In this document: positions 7,450-17,167 of the stretch, piece by piece
How positions within the stretch are numbered: the first letter of the stretch is position 1
Layout: each line of letters begins with the position of its first letter
Assembly (NCBI RefSeq): GCF_900302475.1
Contig: NZ_OMOQ01000002.1
Location: 372,001 to 436,000 of the forward strand
DNA: 64,000 bases
Direction: 5' to 3'
From: Defluviimonas aquaemixtae
GTDB taxonomy: Bacteria; Pseudomonadota; Alphaproteobacteria; Rhodobacterales; Rhodobacteraceae
The notes under the pieces: generated by a model
Databases searched by the model: none
What the model was told of the DNA's origin: nothing
Seen by the model: the letters and a program-made list of their open reading frames with translations, nothing else
Program-made: the position numbers and the translations under genes

Positions 7450-9459
7450 ATGGCCTATCTTCTCGGTGTCGACACGGGCGGCACATATACCGACGCCGTG
7501 ATCCTCGACGAGGGCGAGGACCGCGTCGTCGCCTCGGCGAAGTCGCTGACCACCCGGCCCGACCTGGCGCCGGGCGTCGGCCGCGCCATCGACGCGGCGA
7601 TCGCGAAGGCCGGGGTCGCGGCGGGCGAGGTCGCGATGGTCTCGCTCTCTACGACGCTCGCGACGAATGCGCTCGTCGAGGGCCAGGGCGGCCGCGTCGC
7701 GCTGATCTTCATCGGCTTCGAGGAGGCGGAACTGGGCCGCGCCGGGCTGACCGAGGCGCTGAAGGGCGACCCGGTGATCCGTCTCGCCGGGGGGCACAAT
7801 CACGGCGGGGCGGAGGTCACGCCGCTCGATCTGGCCAGGTTAGAGACTGAAATCACCGCGCTCGGCCCCGACATCACCGGCTTTGCCGTGGCCTCCAGCT
7901 TCGCCACCCGGAACGCCGCGCACGAACATGCCGCACGCGACCTGATCCGCGCGAGAACGGGCAAGCCCGTCACGTGCTCGAACGAGCTTTCCGCCGGGCT
8001 GAACGGCCCCCGCCGCGCGCTGACCGCGGTGCTGAACGCGCGCCTCATCGGCATGATCGACCGGCTCATCGCCGCCTGCGAGGCGCATATGGAGGCCTTG
8101 GGCATCGACGCGCCCCTGATGGTCGTGCGGGGCGACGGGGCGCTCGTCTCGGCCGAACTGGCGCGCGACCGCCCGATCGAGACGATCCTCTCCGGCCCCG
8201 CCGCTTCCATCGCCGGGGCGAGTTGGCTGACGGGCGAGACCGACGCGCTCGTCTCCGATATCGGCGGCACCACGACCGATATCTGCCTTCTGAAGGACGG
8301 CAAGCCCGCGATCGACCCGCTGGGCGCGCGGGTGGGCGCGTTCCGCACGATGGTCGAGGCGGTCGCGATGCGCACGACCGGGCTCGGCGGCGACAGCGAG
8401 GTGCATCTTTTGGAGGGCCTGACGACCGGTTTCCGTCTCGGCCCGCGCCGGCTCGTGCCCGTCGCGCTCGCCGCGCGCGACTATCCCGACCTCGTGCACG
8501 GCGCGCTCGACGCGTGGCTCTCCCAGGACGCGGTCGGCGAGCATGACGGGCGGTTCGCGCTCCCGATGTGGCGCGGCCTGCCGCCCGAGGGGCTGACGGG
8601 CCGCGAAGGGGCGGTCGTCGAACGCCTCATTGCCGGCCCGGCGCGGCTTGCGGACTGCGTTCGCACCCGGCTCGAACTGCCCGCGCTCACCCGGCTCGTG
8701 GCGCGCGGGCATGTGATGCTTTCGGGCGTCACGCCATCGGATGCTTCGCATGTGCTCAATCGTCTCGACAGCTGGGACGCGACGGCGGCACGCAAGGCGG
8801 TGACGCTCTTCGCCCGCCGCCGGAACGGGCGCGGCGACCGGATCGCGGCGGGGCCCGAGGCGCTGGCCGAGTCGATCATCGACCAGCTGACCGCGCAGAC
8901 CGTCGATTGCCTGCTCGAAGCCGCCTTCTCCGAGGACAGCCGAGACTGGGGCGAAGCGCCCGAGACGCTTGCGCGGCACTCGCTGACGCGCGCGGGTCTC
9001 GACCGCCATTCCGGCGTCATCCGCATCGAGGCGCGGCTTGGCGTGCCGGTCATCGGCCTCGGCGCCTCGGCGCCCTCCTATTACGGCGCTGTCGGCGAAC
9101 GTTTGGGCACGCGAATGGTGCTGCCCGAACATGCGGGCGTCGCCAACGCCATCGGCGCGGTGGTCGGGCAGATCGCAATGCATGCGGAGGGCATCGTGAC
9201 GAGTCCTGGCCCTGGCCTGTTCTCTGCGCATCTGCCTGAAGGTCCGAAGCGTTTCATCGACCGCGATACCGCAATTGCCGCGCTTGAGGTGACGCTGACG
9301 GAAGAGGCGAGCACGCGAGCCCGCCTCGCCGGGGTCGAGAAGATGCGGATTTCGACCGAGCGGGAGCTGACCGAGATCGAGATCGAAGGTCAGCCGATGT
9401 TCATCGAGGCGCGGCTGCGGGTGACGGCGCAGGGCCGGCCGCGTATCGCGGTCGGCTGA
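7450..9459 (+). CDS. Hydantoinase/oxoprolinase family protein, HyuA-like, without HyuB partner
   Basis: The 669-residue protein starts with the sugar-kinase-like ATP-binding motif LGVDTGGTYTDAVI and has the second phosphate motif SDIGGTTTDICLL near residue 275. Both are typical of the ATP-dependent hydantoinase A / 5-oxoprolinase N-terminal family. These subunits normally activate a cyclic amide with ATP together with a HyuB subunit. No hyuB follows: the next gene is rlmN on the opposite strand. The gene starts 24 bases after the GMC gene and ends the operon. A second hyuA, paired with hyuB, lies at 42-46 kb. The function may be a stand-alone ATPase or rely on a HyuB elsewhere. Confidence 0.85.
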   Translation: MAYLLGVDTGGTYTDAVILDEGEDRVVASAKSLTTRPDLAPGVGRAIDAAIAKAGVAAGEVAMVSLSTTLATNALVEGQGGRVALIFIGFEEAELGRAGLTEALKGDPVIRLAGGHNHGGAEVTPLDLARLETEITALGPDITGFAVASSFATRNAAHEHAARDLIRARTGKPVTCSNELSAGLNGPRRALTAVLNARLIGMIDRLIAACEAHMEALGIDAPLMVVRGDGALVSAELARDRPIETILSGPAASIAGASWLTGETDALVSDIGGTTTDICLLKDGKPAIDPLGARVGAFRTMVEAVAMRTTGLGGDSEVHLLEGLTTGFRLGPRRLVPVALAARDYPDLVHGALDAWLSQDAVGEHDGRFALPMWRGLPPEGLTGREGAVVERLIAGPARLADCVRTRLELPALTRLVARGHVMLSGVTPSDASHVLNRLDSWDATAARKAVTLFARRRNGRGDRIAAGPEALAESIIDQLTAQTVDCLLEAAFSEDSRDWGEAPETLARHSLTRAGLDRHSGVIRIEARLGVPVIGLGASAPSYYGAVGERLGTRMVLPEHAGVANAIGAVVGQIAMHAEGIVTSPGPGLFSAHLPEGPKRFIDRDTAIAALEVTLTEEASTRARLAGVEKMRISTERELTEIEIEGQPMFIEARLRVTAQGRPRIAVG

Positions 9460-9485
9460 ACCTTTGTGCAGACCCTATTTCAGCG

Positions 9486-10682
9486 TCAAACGCGGGAAAT
9501 TCCGGCTTCGGCCGCGATTTCGGCCCGGCTTTTCCGGGCCCGTTCGGTCGCCGATTTGAGCTGACCGCAAGCGGCCATGATGTCCTCGCCGCGCGGGGTT
9601 CGGATGGGCGAGGCGTAGCCCGCCTTGTAGATGATGTCGGCGAAGGCCTCGATCCGCTCCCAGTCCGAACGCTCGTAGGGGCTGCCAGGCCATTCGTTGA
9701 ACGGGATGAGGTTGATCTTTGCCGGGATGCCGGCGATGAGCTTCACCAGTCGTTTCGCATCCTCGTCGCTGTCGTTCACGCCTTTCAGCATCACGTATTC
9801 GAAAGTGATTCGTTCCGAGTTCGAGAGGCGTGGGTAGTCGCGAAGCGCATTCAAAAGCGTCTCGATGTTCCAGCGCTTGTTGATCGGGACGAGCCTGTCG
9901 CGGACCTCATCCGTCGTCGCGTGAAAGCTAACCGCGAGAAGGCAGCCGATTTCTTCGGCCGTTTTCGCGATTTCGGGCACGACGCCCGAGGTCGAGAGCG
10001 TGATCCGGCGGCGCGACAGCGTCAGCCCCTCGCCGTCCATCACGATCTTCATGGCGTCGCGGACGTTCTCGAAGTTGTACAGGGGCTCTCCCATCCCCAT
10101 CAGGACGACGTTGGAGACCAGCCGCGTCTCATTCTTAGGCGCGCCCTGTTCGGGCCATTCGCCGAGGTCGTCGCGCGCGACCATCACCTGCCCGACAATC
10201 TCTGCCGCCGTCAGGTTGCGCACCAGCTTCTGCGTGCCGGTATGGCAGAAGGAACAGGTCAGCGTGCAGCCGACCTGGGACGAGATGCAGAGCGTGCCCC
10301 GGTTCTCCTCGGGGATATAGACGGTCTCGACTTCGTGCCCGCCCGCGATCTTCAGAAGGTATTTCCGCGTCCCGTCCGCCGACACCTGCCGTGTCACGAC
10401 TTCCGGCAACGCGATCTCGAACCGCTCGGCCAGCATCTCGCGGTAGTCCTTGGCGAGGTTCGTCATCGCGGCGAAGTCGCGCACGCCCCAGTGGTAGATC
10501 CACTGCCAGATCTGGCCGACGCGCATCTTCGCCTGTTTCTCCGGCGTGCCGGCGGCGATCAGCGCGTTGCGCAGCGCTTCGCGTGTCATGCCGACGAGAT
10601 TCACCCGTCCGCCGTCCGTCAGCTTGCGGGGGATCGTCATCACGTCCTGCGTGATAGGTGCGTTGGGGGGCGCGTCTGCCAT
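9486..10682 (-). CDS. rlmN: Dual-specificity 23S rRNA/tRNA adenine C2-methyltransferase RlmN
   Basis: The 398-residue radical-SAM enzyme methylates C2 of A2503 in 23S rRNA and of A37 in some tRNAs. The CxxxCxxC cluster motif is seen as C-S-F-C inside [11 protein letters not shown], and the second catalytic cysteine lies in the C-terminal MAACGQL. I chose ATG 10682, which gives a length close to the 384 residues of the E. coli enzyme. The longer open frame upstream overlaps the aminotransferase gene at 10777 and is low-complexity. It converges with the hydantoinase gene and is about 95 bases downstream of the aminotransferase gene on the same strand. Confidence 0.96.
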   Translation of the reverse strand: MADAPPNAPITQDVMTIPRKLTDGGRVNLVGMTREALRNALIAAGTPEKQAKMRVGQIWQWIYHWGVRDFAAMTNLAKDYREMLAERFEIALPEVVTRQVSADGTRKYLLKIAGGHEVETVYIPEENRGTLCISSQVGCTLTCSFCHTGTQKLVRNLTAAEIVGQVMVARDDLGEWPEQGAPKNETRLVSNVVLMGMGEPLYNFENVRDAMKIVMDGEGLTLSRRRITLSTSGVVPEIAKTAEEIGCLLAVSFHATTDEVRDRLVPINKRWNIETLLNALRDYPRLSNSERITFEYVMLKGVNDSDEDAKRLVKLIAGIPAKINLIPFNEWPGSPYERSDWERIEAFADIIYKAGYASPIRTPRGEDIMAACGQLKSATERARKSRAEIAAEAGISRV

Positions 10683-10776
10683 TGGGTCCGGTCCTGAAAG
10701 TCGAACGACAGCATATAGTCGATCCGGCCGGGAAACGGAACAGGTTCGATGGCTGCCAGGGGGAAGCCCTCGCCGC

Positions 10777-12000
10777 TCAGTCCGCCGCGGGGAGGGCCTC
10801 GGTCCCTTTGCCTTCGCCTTGGAAGACGGCAGAGACCTCTGCCCGGATGATGCGCGCGATGAGTGCGGCATCGTCCGGCGTGAAGGTGAGGGGCAGCCGC
10901 ATGTCGATCAGCCCGGTGAGGATTCGGTCGGTTTCGGGCAGGTCCTGGCGCGGCGCGTAGCGCCAGCTGTCGTGGCGCGAGGTAAAGCCTCGGGGTTCGG
11001 GCGCGCCGAACCATTTAAGTTCCACGCCACGCCGGGCGGCGCGGGTCAGCAGCGCGCGGATCTTCGCCTCCGGCCAGTCGGGCAGCAGAAACTGGAAGGA
11101 AGAGGCGACGTAGCTTTCCGCTTTCGGGCGCGGGATGAGATTCAGTCCGGGCGTGCCGTCGAGCCCGGTCTCGACTACCCGGTAAAGCTCGTTCCAGCGC
11201 GCGCATTGGCGCGGAAGGTCGGCGAGCTGCGGCCTGAGGATCGCGGCGCGCAGGTTGTCCATCCGTCCCGAGACGTTGGGTGTGGCGTATTTCACGTCCT
11301 CGAATGCCTCGGGCGGCGGCGCGGCGCGGTGGCGGTCGTAGAGCATGTAGCTGCCCGACAGCACGATCGCGCGCGCCATCAGGCCCTCGTCGTCGGAGAC
11401 CAGAAGCCCGCCCTCGCCGGAATTCATGTGCTTGTAGGTCTGGGTCGAGTAGCAGCCGATCACCCCATGCCGCCCGGACGGCGTGCCGCGCCAGGCGGCG
11501 CCCATCGTGTGGGCGCAATCCTCGATCACCGGAAGGCCGGCGGCGGCGCAGACCTGCATCAGCCGGTCCATGTCGCAGATATGGCCGCGCATGTGGCTGA
11601 GAAGCAGCGCCTTCGCATCGGGCGCCTTCCGCACTAGATCGTCAAAGTCGATCGTCAGCGCTTCGGTCGTTTCAACGAAGACCGGCACGCCGCCGAGAGC
11701 CGCGATGGCACCAGGCACGGGGGCGAGTGTGAAGGCGTTGGTCAGAACCCGGTCGCCGGGCTCTATCCCGAGGGCCCGGAGCGCGCAGCCGAGCGCGTAG
11801 CCGCCCGAGGCGACGGCGAGGCAGTACTTCGCACCGGTGAAAGCCGCGAACTCCTCTTCCAGAAGCGCGGTCTCGGCAATTTCGCCCGGAACCGTGTTAT
11901 AGCGGTGCAGGCGGCCATGGCGCAGAATGCGCAGAGCCGCTTCGACCGACGCTTCGGGGATCGGTTCCTGCTGAGTGAAGCTTCCGGTGAATGTCTCCAT
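10777..12000 (-). CDS. DegT/DnrJ/EryC1/StrS family PLP-dependent aminotransferase
   Basis: The 407-residue protein is a DegT/DnrJ-type aminotransferase. It shows the substrate-side loop [11 protein letters not shown] and the lysine in [12 protein letters not shown], the family's Schiff-base site. These enzymes usually make amino sugars from keto-sugar nucleotides. No other nucleotide-sugar gene lies nearby, so this is a lone member and its substrate cannot be named. I chose ATG 12000 (METFTG). A TTG at 12036 would add 12 basic residues, and neither start has a strong ribosome site. Confidence 0.85.
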   Translation of the reverse strand: METFTGSFTQQEPIPEASVEAALRILRHGRLHRYNTVPGEIAETALLEEEFAAFTGAKYCLAVASGGYALGCALRALGIEPGDRVLTNAFTLAPVPGAIAALGGVPVFVETTEALTIDFDDLVRKAPDAKALLLSHMRGHICDMDRLMQVCAAAGLPVIEDCAHTMGAAWRGTPSGRHGVIGCYSTQTYKHMNSGEGGLLVSDDEGLMARAIVLSGSYMLYDRHRAAPPPEAFEDVKYATPNVSGRMDNLRAAILRPQLADLPRQCARWNELYRVVETGLDGTPGLNLIPRPKAESYVASSFQFLLPDWPEAKIRALLTRAARRGVELKWFGAPEPRGFTSRHDSWRYAPRQDLPETDRILTGLIDMRLPLTFTPDDAALIARIIRAEVSAVFQGEGKGTEALPAAD

Positions 12001-12100
12001 GCTGGCGACACTGGCCTTGGCGCGCCGCGGCGTCAATCATCCGCTGGTTGACAAAGCACGCAGGAAATGCGCCGAGTTCCGGACTAGCCAGGAGACGTAG

Positions 12101-12454
12101 ATGAGGCACAGGGTTTCAACAGCCATCGCCGCCGCCCTGTTCGTGGCCGTTGCGACGCCGGCCAGCGCCCAGAAGGTCGTCTACCAGGGTGCGGATGCCG
12201 AAAAACTGAAATGCGCGGTCATGCTCTCCATTGTCGGTGAGATAGGGCTCCGCGAGGGCGAGCTGGGCGCGGGGGAATACATGATGACGACCGGCGCGAT
12301 CATCACGCTGCTGGAGGAATTGCCAGGGACACCCGCGCAAAAGAACCAGGCGATGGACCGGATGGCGGAGCGTCTGTTCGAGGGCGCGTCGGAACGGGAC
12401 GTCGCTCGGCTATTCGAACGGGATCTGCCGCGCTGCGACCGGTTTTTCCGCTGA
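12101..12454 (+). CDS. Hypothetical exported protein
   Basis: The 117-residue protein has a clear Sec signal peptide: basic start, a hydrophobic A-A-A-L-F-V-A-V core, and ASA before residue 25. The mature part is mainly helical with two cysteines, C38 in KLKCAVM and C112 in LPRCDRF, which could form a disulphide. I recognise no domain. It is preceded by AGGAGAC about 6 bases before the ATG, so it is probably translated. It lies divergent from the aminotransferase gene and converges with the phosphatase gene. Confidence 0.75.
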   Translation: MRHRVSTAIAAALFVAVATPASAQKVVYQGADAEKLKCAVMLSIVGEIGLREGELGAGEYMMTTGAIITLLEELPGTPAQKNQAMDRMAERLFEGASERDVARLFERDLPRCDRFFR

Positions 12455-12461
12455 GGCGTGG

Positions 12462-13127
12462 TCAGGCCGGCAGGAACCGGGCGGCGACAGTTGGCAGGGC
12501 GTCAAACCCATCGAGCAAGGCGTCGGGCGACAGGCGGGATACGCCCCGGCCCTCTGGTCCGAAGGTGACGAGCGCGACCGGCACGCCCGCCGCCGCCGCG
12601 GTGCGCCTGTCGGTTTCCGTGTCGCCCACCAGCATCGAGCGGTCCGTGCGGCCGCCCGAGCGTTCCACTGACAGCCGGTAGGGCGCCGGATCAGGCTTGC
12701 GAACCGGAAGAGTATCTGCCCCGATCACCGCGCCGAACAGCCCCCGCACGCCGAGACGCGCCAGCAAGAGTTCGGCCAGGCGCTCGGGCTTGTTCGTGCA
12801 TATTCCTGTTGCGTAGCCCTCTGCCAGCAGCACCTCCATCGCCTCCACCACACCGGGATAGAGCCTTGTCTGGCGGTCTATTCCTGCCTCGTAGGCGGCG
12901 AGAAGGCGGGGGTACTGTGCGTCGACCTCGGCCTCACTGCCCGTTCCCAGCCGGGAAAAGCCGAGCCGCAACATCGCGCGGCCGCCATGGAAAGCCGTCA
13001 ACGCATCCGCGAGAGGGTCGAGCAAGTCGCCTGCGCCAAGATCGCGGAAGCACTCATTCGCCGCGCCGATAAGATCGGCCGATGTATCGGCGAGCGTTCC
13101 GTCCAGATCGAAAATCACTGTGCGCAT
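12462..13127 (-). CDS. gph: HAD hydrolase, phosphoglycolate phosphatase-like
   Basis: The 221-residue protein has all HAD motifs. The nucleophile motif FDLDGTLADT begins at residue 5 (Asp6 and Asp8). Motif II is in ICTNKP, the lysine motif is RKPDPAPY, and the acidic motif is MLVGDTETDR. The cap insertion and overall length fit Gph-type enzymes that remove phosphate from 2-phosphoglycolate, but HAD substrate assignments from sequence are loose. It is divergent from glmU, sharing an intergenic region of about 107 bases. Confidence 0.85.
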   Translation of the reverse strand: MRTVIFDLDGTLADTSADLIGAANECFRDLGAGDLLDPLADALTAFHGGRAMLRLGFSRLGTGSEAEVDAQYPRLLAAYEAGIDRQTRLYPGVVEAMEVLLAEGYATGICTNKPERLAELLLARLGVRGLFGAVIGADTLPVRKPDPAPYRLSVERSGGRTDRSMLVGDTETDRRTAAAAGVPVALVTFGPEGRGVSRLSPDALLDGFDALPTVAARFLPA

Positions 13128-13234
13128 GCGTCTTTCCGGCCCTGTAACCTCTTGAAGGGTGTTTTGATGCTTGCCCTCTTGCGGCGATCAGGGCCTTGGT
13201 TAAAACGAGCCGGAGACGAAGGAAAGCACCATTC

Positions 13235-14584
13235 ATGGCCACAGCACTAATCGTTCTCGCCGCGGGACAGGGGACGCGGATGAATTCGGATCTGCCAAAG
13301 GTGTTGCACAAGGTGGCCGGTGCCCCGGTCCTAGCCCACGCAATGCGCTCGGGCGCGACGCTCGGGCCCGAGCGAATGATCGTCGTGACCGGGCACGAAC
13401 GCGAGGCGGTCGAACGGGCAGCGCGCGAAGTCGACGAAGCGGCTGTCGTGGTCGAGCAGGCCGAACAGCTCGGCACCGGTCATGCGGTGGCCCAAGCATT
13501 GCCTGCGCTTGAAGGGTTCGCCGGCAAAGTACTCGTACTTTTTGGCGACACGCCCCTCATCCGGGCCGAGACACTTCGGGCGCTGGCAGATTCGACGGCT
13601 GATATCACGGTTCTGGGATTTCAGGCGCAGAACCCCCGGCGCTACGGCAGGCTGATCACCAACGGCAGCGAACTGCAGCGCATTGTAGAATTCAAGGACG
13701 CTACTGAGCAAGAGCGCTCAGTGACGCTTTGCAATGGTGGGCTGATGGCCGTCGACTCGGCGCTTCTGGCGGAACTGGTATCCGATCTCTCAAACGACAA
13801 CGCGGCGGGCGAATACTATTTGACCGACATCGTCGCGAGCGCCCGTGCCGGTGGTCGCTCAGCCGCGGTTGTGACCTGTGACGAGTCTGAGACGCTCGGC
13901 GTGGACACGCGCGCACAACTCGCCCAAGCCGAAGCCTTTTTTCAGTCGCGCGCCCGCGCGGAGGCGTTGGAGAATGGCGTAACGCTGATCGCGCCCGAAA
14001 CCGTCTTCTTCGCTTTCGATACATTCATAGGCCGCGACAGCATCGTTGGCCCGAGCGTCGTCTTTGGCCCGCGAGTCACGGTAGAATCCGGTGCCGAGAT
14101 CCACGCTTTCTGCCACCTCGAGGGTTGCCACATTTCGCGCGGCGCGACCGTCGGCCCTTTCGCCCGCCTCCGGCCTGGCGCGGAACTGGCCGAGGACGTG
14201 CATGTCGGCAATTTCGTTGAGATCAAGAACGCGGTCCTCGGCGAGGGTGTGAAGGTCGGCCATCTGACCTATCTGGGCGACGCTCATGTGGGCGAGCACA
14301 CGAATATCGGCGCCGGCACCGTGACCTGCAATTACGACGGAGTGATGAAGCACCGGACCGAGATCGGCGCGCGCGCCTTCATCGGCTCTGACACCATGCT
14401 TGTGGCGCCCGTAAGGGTCGGCGCAGGGGCGCTGACGGCCTCCGGTTCGGTCATCACCGAGGACGTGCCGGACGAGGCACTGGCACTCGGACGTGTGAAG
14501 CAAGTGAACAAGCCGGGGTTGGCGAAGCGCCTGTTCGAGAGGTTAAGGGCCGAAAAGTCGCGGCGGCAGAAAGAGGCAAAGTAA
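13235..14584 (+). CDS. glmU: Bifunctional UDP-N-acetylglucosamine pyrophosphorylase / glucosamine-1-phosphate N-acetyltransferase
   Basis: The 449-residue enzyme does the last two steps to UDP-GlcNAc: acetylation of glucosamine-1-phosphate and uridylyl transfer. The N-terminal pyrophosphorylase motif L-A-A-G-Q-G-T-R-M with the following lysine is at residues 8-22. A left-handed beta-helix of hexapeptide repeats occupies the C-terminal half, ending with the acetyl-CoA site region. ATG 13235 follows an AAGGAAAG ribosome site and gives a length close to the 456 residues in E. coli. Its stop overlaps the glmS start (TAATG), so the two genes are translationally coupled. Confidence 0.97.
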   Translation: MATALIVLAAGQGTRMNSDLPKVLHKVAGAPVLAHAMRSGATLGPERMIVVTGHEREAVERAAREVDEAAVVVEQAEQLGTGHAVAQALPALEGFAGKVLVLFGDTPLIRAETLRALADSTADITVLGFQAQNPRRYGRLITNGSELQRIVEFKDATEQERSVTLCNGGLMAVDSALLAELVSDLSNDNAAGEYYLTDIVASARAGGRSAAVVTCDESETLGVDTRAQLAQAEAFFQSRARAEALENGVTLIAPETVFFAFDTFIGRDSIVGPSVVFGPRVTVESGAEIHAFCHLEGCHISRGATVGPFARLRPGAELAEDVHVGNFVEIKNAVLGEGVKVGHLTYLGDAHVGEHTNIGAGTVTCNYDGVMKHRTEIGARAFIGSDTMLVAPVRVGAGALTASGSVITEDVPDEALALGRVKQVNKPGLAKRLFERLRAEKSRRQKEAK

Positions 14585-16398
14585 TGTGCGGCATCGTTGG
14601 AGTTCTCGGCCATCACGAGGTAGCGCCCATTCTGGTCGAAGCGCTGAAACGGCTCGAATACCGAGGCTACGATTCTGCCGGTATCGCGACGGTGAACGCG
14701 GGAAAGCTGGACCGCCGTCGCGCGGTGGGAAAGCTGCACAATCTGTCCGACCTTCTGGTGCACGAACCGCTTGCGGGCAAGGCCGGGATCGGTCACACGC
14801 GCTGGGCGACCCACGGGGCCGCCACGATCGTGAACGCCCATCCGCACCGCTCGGGCCCTGTCGCGGTTGTCCATAATGGCATCATCGAGAACTTCCGCGA
14901 GCTGCGCGCGGAACTCGCCGAAAAGGGTCTTGCGGCCGAAACCGAGACGGATACCGAGACGGTGGCGCTTCTCGTCCGGCACTTCATGGATGAGAGTCTG
15001 TCGCCCCGCGACGCTGCTCGCGCGACGCTCAAGCGGTTGGAAGGCGCATTTGCGCTTTTGTTCCTCTTCGATGGCGAGGAGGACCTGATGATTGCCGCGC
15101 GCAAGGGCTCGCCGCTGGCGATCGGGCATGGTGACGGCGAGATGTTCGTGGGCTCCGACGCCATTGCGCTCGCGCCCATGACCGACAGGATCACCTATCT
15201 GGACGAGGGCGACTACGCCTTCGTCACCCGCACCGGCGCAGAAATCTACGATGAGCGTGACCGCCGGGCCAACCGCGAGCTGTCGAAGATCCAGCTTGAC
15301 GCGACGCGGATCGAGAAGGCCGGCTACAAGCACTTCATGGCCAAGGAGATCGCCGAGCAGCCGATCGTTTTGGCCGATGCGATCAAGTACTATTGCGGCG
15401 GCGGTCGGATCAACTTGCCCGAAGATCTGGAGTTTGGCGCTCTCGACCGGCTCACGCTCGTTGCCTGCGGGACAGCCTCCTATGCCTGCATGACCGCGAA
15501 ATATTGGTTCGAGAGCCTCGCCGGACTGCCCTGCGAAGTGGATATCGCAAGCGAGTTCCGCTACCGCGAACCGCCGATGCCCGAAAATTCCTACGCGATG
15601 TTCGTCAGCCAGTCGGGCGAGACCGCCGACACGCTTGCTGCACTCCGCTACGCGAGGGGGAAGGTATCGAAGATTGTCTCCATCGTGAACGTGCCGAGTT
15701 CCTCCATCGCACGGGAAAGCGATATCGCGCTTCCGATCCTCGCCGGGGTGGAGGTCGGCGTGGCCTCGACAAAGGCTTTCACCTGTCAGCTCGCTGTGCT
15801 TCTCTTGCTCGCGCTCAAGGCGGGGCACGCCCGGAGGCGGATCGACGACGACAGCCTCGCCGCGCATCTGAAATCGCTCGCCGCGCTTCCGGGCCTGATG
15901 AACCAAGCGCTCGGGCGGGAGCCGTCGATCGCCGTGATGGCAGCTGCCGTGGCCGAGGCGCAGGACGTGTTGTTTCTCGGGCGCGGATCCATGTTCCCGC
16001 TCGCGCTCGAAGGGGCGCTGAAGTTGAAGGAGATCAGCTACATCCATGCCGAGGGCTATGCCTCTGGCGAACTTAAGCACGGGCCCATTGCGCTCATCGA
16101 CAAGAACGTGCCCGTGGTCGTGCTCGCGCCGCGCGATGCGTTGTTCGACAAGACAGTGTCGAACATGCAGGAAGTGATGGCGCGGCATGGCAAGGTGATT
16201 CTGATCACCGATCCGAAGGGGGCCGAAGAAGCCGGCCTGGGTACCTGGAAAACTTTGACGCTGCCCGATGTCCCTGCGCTTCTGGCGCCGATCCTCTACG
16301 CACTTCCGGCGCAGCTTCTGGCCTATCACGCCGCCGTCGCGAAGGGCACCGATGTGGACCAGCCGCGGAACCTCGCAAAATCGGTCACGGTGGAATGA
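14584..16398 (+). CDS. glmS: Glutamine-fructose-6-phosphate aminotransferase (isomerizing)
   Basis: The 604-residue enzyme makes glucosamine-6-phosphate from fructose-6-phosphate and glutamine, the first step to UDP-GlcNAc. Cys2 after the initiator Met is the glutaminase nucleophile (MCGIVGV). Two SIS sugar-isomerase domains follow (about residues 285-420 and 455-590), and the conserved C-terminal PRNLAKSVTVE is intact. The gene overlaps glmU by one base at its start and the next gene by four bases at its end, so it sits in a tight operon. Confidence 0.97.
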   Translation: MCGIVGVLGHHEVAPILVEALKRLEYRGYDSAGIATVNAGKLDRRRAVGKLHNLSDLLVHEPLAGKAGIGHTRWATHGAATIVNAHPHRSGPVAVVHNGIIENFRELRAELAEKGLAAETETDTETVALLVRHFMDESLSPRDAARATLKRLEGAFALLFLFDGEEDLMIAARKGSPLAIGHGDGEMFVGSDAIALAPMTDRITYLDEGDYAFVTRTGAEIYDERDRRANRELSKIQLDATRIEKAGYKHFMAKEIAEQPIVLADAIKYYCGGGRINLPEDLEFGALDRLTLVACGTASYACMTAKYWFESLAGLPCEVDIASEFRYREPPMPENSYAMFVSQSGETADTLAALRYARGKVSKIVSIVNVPSSSIARESDIALPILAGVEVGVASTKAFTCQLAVLLLLALKAGHARRRIDDDSLAAHLKSLAALPGLMNQALGREPSIAVMAAAVAEAQDVLFLGRGSMFPLALEGALKLKEISYIHAEGYASGELKHGPIALIDKNVPVVVLAPRDALFDKTVSNMQEVMARHGKVILITDPKGAEEAGLGTWKTLTLPDVPALLAPILYALPAQLLAYHAAVAKGTDVDQPRNLAKSVTVE

Positions 16399-17072
16399 CG
16401 CCGGAGGCCGCATTGGCGGAACTGCGCGCGCTCGCCGATCCGGACCGCGCGGCAGGAGCGGCAGCCTACCACAAGGCGAAGCGCGAATATCTCGGCATCC
16501 GCGTGCCGGTGCTGACCGATCTCGCGCGGAGTTGGCGGGCGGATATGGACGTGGCGGGGCGGGTGGCGCTCGCCGACCAGCTCTGGAAGACCGATATCCA
16601 CGAGGCGCGTGTTGCGGCGGCGAAGCTTCTGACGCAGGCGCGGATCAGGGAAGACGAGCCCGTCTGGCGCCTGATTGCCTCCTGGGTGCCGGATTTCGAC
16701 GCCTGGGCCATCGCCGATCATGCCTGCGATGCCGGCGCGCGGCGGCTGGTCGCCGATCCCGCCCGCATCGACGCAGTCGAAGGCTGGACGAAGGCCGACA
16801 GCTTCTGGACCCGCCGCGCGGCGCTGGTCATCACCTTGCCCTGGACCAAGCAGAACCACCCCAAGCCCGAGGATCTGCAGATCCGCGACCGTGTCCTCGG
16901 ATGGGCGGCGAGCATGGCCGACGACCGCGAATGGTTCATCCAGAAGGCCATCGCCTGGTGGCTGCGCGAGCTGTCCAAGCACGATCCCGACCGCGCCCGC
17001 GCCTTTCTGGCGGCGCATGGATCGCGGCTGAAGCAGTTCGCCCGCAAGGAAGCGGGAAAGTATCTGACGTGA
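16395..17072 (+). CDS. DNA alkylation repair protein (AlkD-like HEAT-repeat glycosylase family)
   Basis: The 225-residue protein resembles AlkD-type proteins, helical HEAT-repeat enzymes that remove positively charged alkylated bases. Segments such as LADQLWKTDIHEARVAAAKLL and VPDFDAWAIADHACD fit the repeat pattern, and several family-typical Trp and Asp residues are kept. The ATG overlaps the glmS stop (ATGA), so it is translated from the glmUS operon. A link between cell-wall precursor genes and alkylation repair has no obvious meaning and may just reflect operon packing. Confidence 0.85.
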   Translation: MTPEAALAELRALADPDRAAGAAAYHKAKREYLGIRVPVLTDLARSWRADMDVAGRVALADQLWKTDIHEARVAAAKLLTQARIREDEPVWRLIASWVPDFDAWAIADHACDAGARRLVADPARIDAVEGWTKADSFWTRRAALVITLPWTKQNHPKPEDLQIRDRVLGWAASMADDREWFIQKAIAWWLRELSKHDPDRARAFLAAHGSRLKQFARKEAGKYLT

Positions 17073-17167
17073 CTGGTCCGGCTGCCGCGCCCGGCGCATG
17101 AAGCATTTGCTGAAATCGTTGGCGGCTTGCAGGCGTGCCCGTTGCGCCGCATTCTGAAAGGGGACCG

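Noticed and set aside
5239..7803. An 854-codon open frame on the minus strand
   Set aside because: It lies antisense to the HIBADH-like, GMC and HyuA genes; its residue make-up (Arg, His, Asp rich) is typical of the mirror frame of high-GC coding DNA and it shows no domain.
14332..16413. A 693-codon minus-strand frame
   Set aside because: Antisense to glmU and glmS, whose catalytic motifs are unmistakable; no protein-like pattern of its own.
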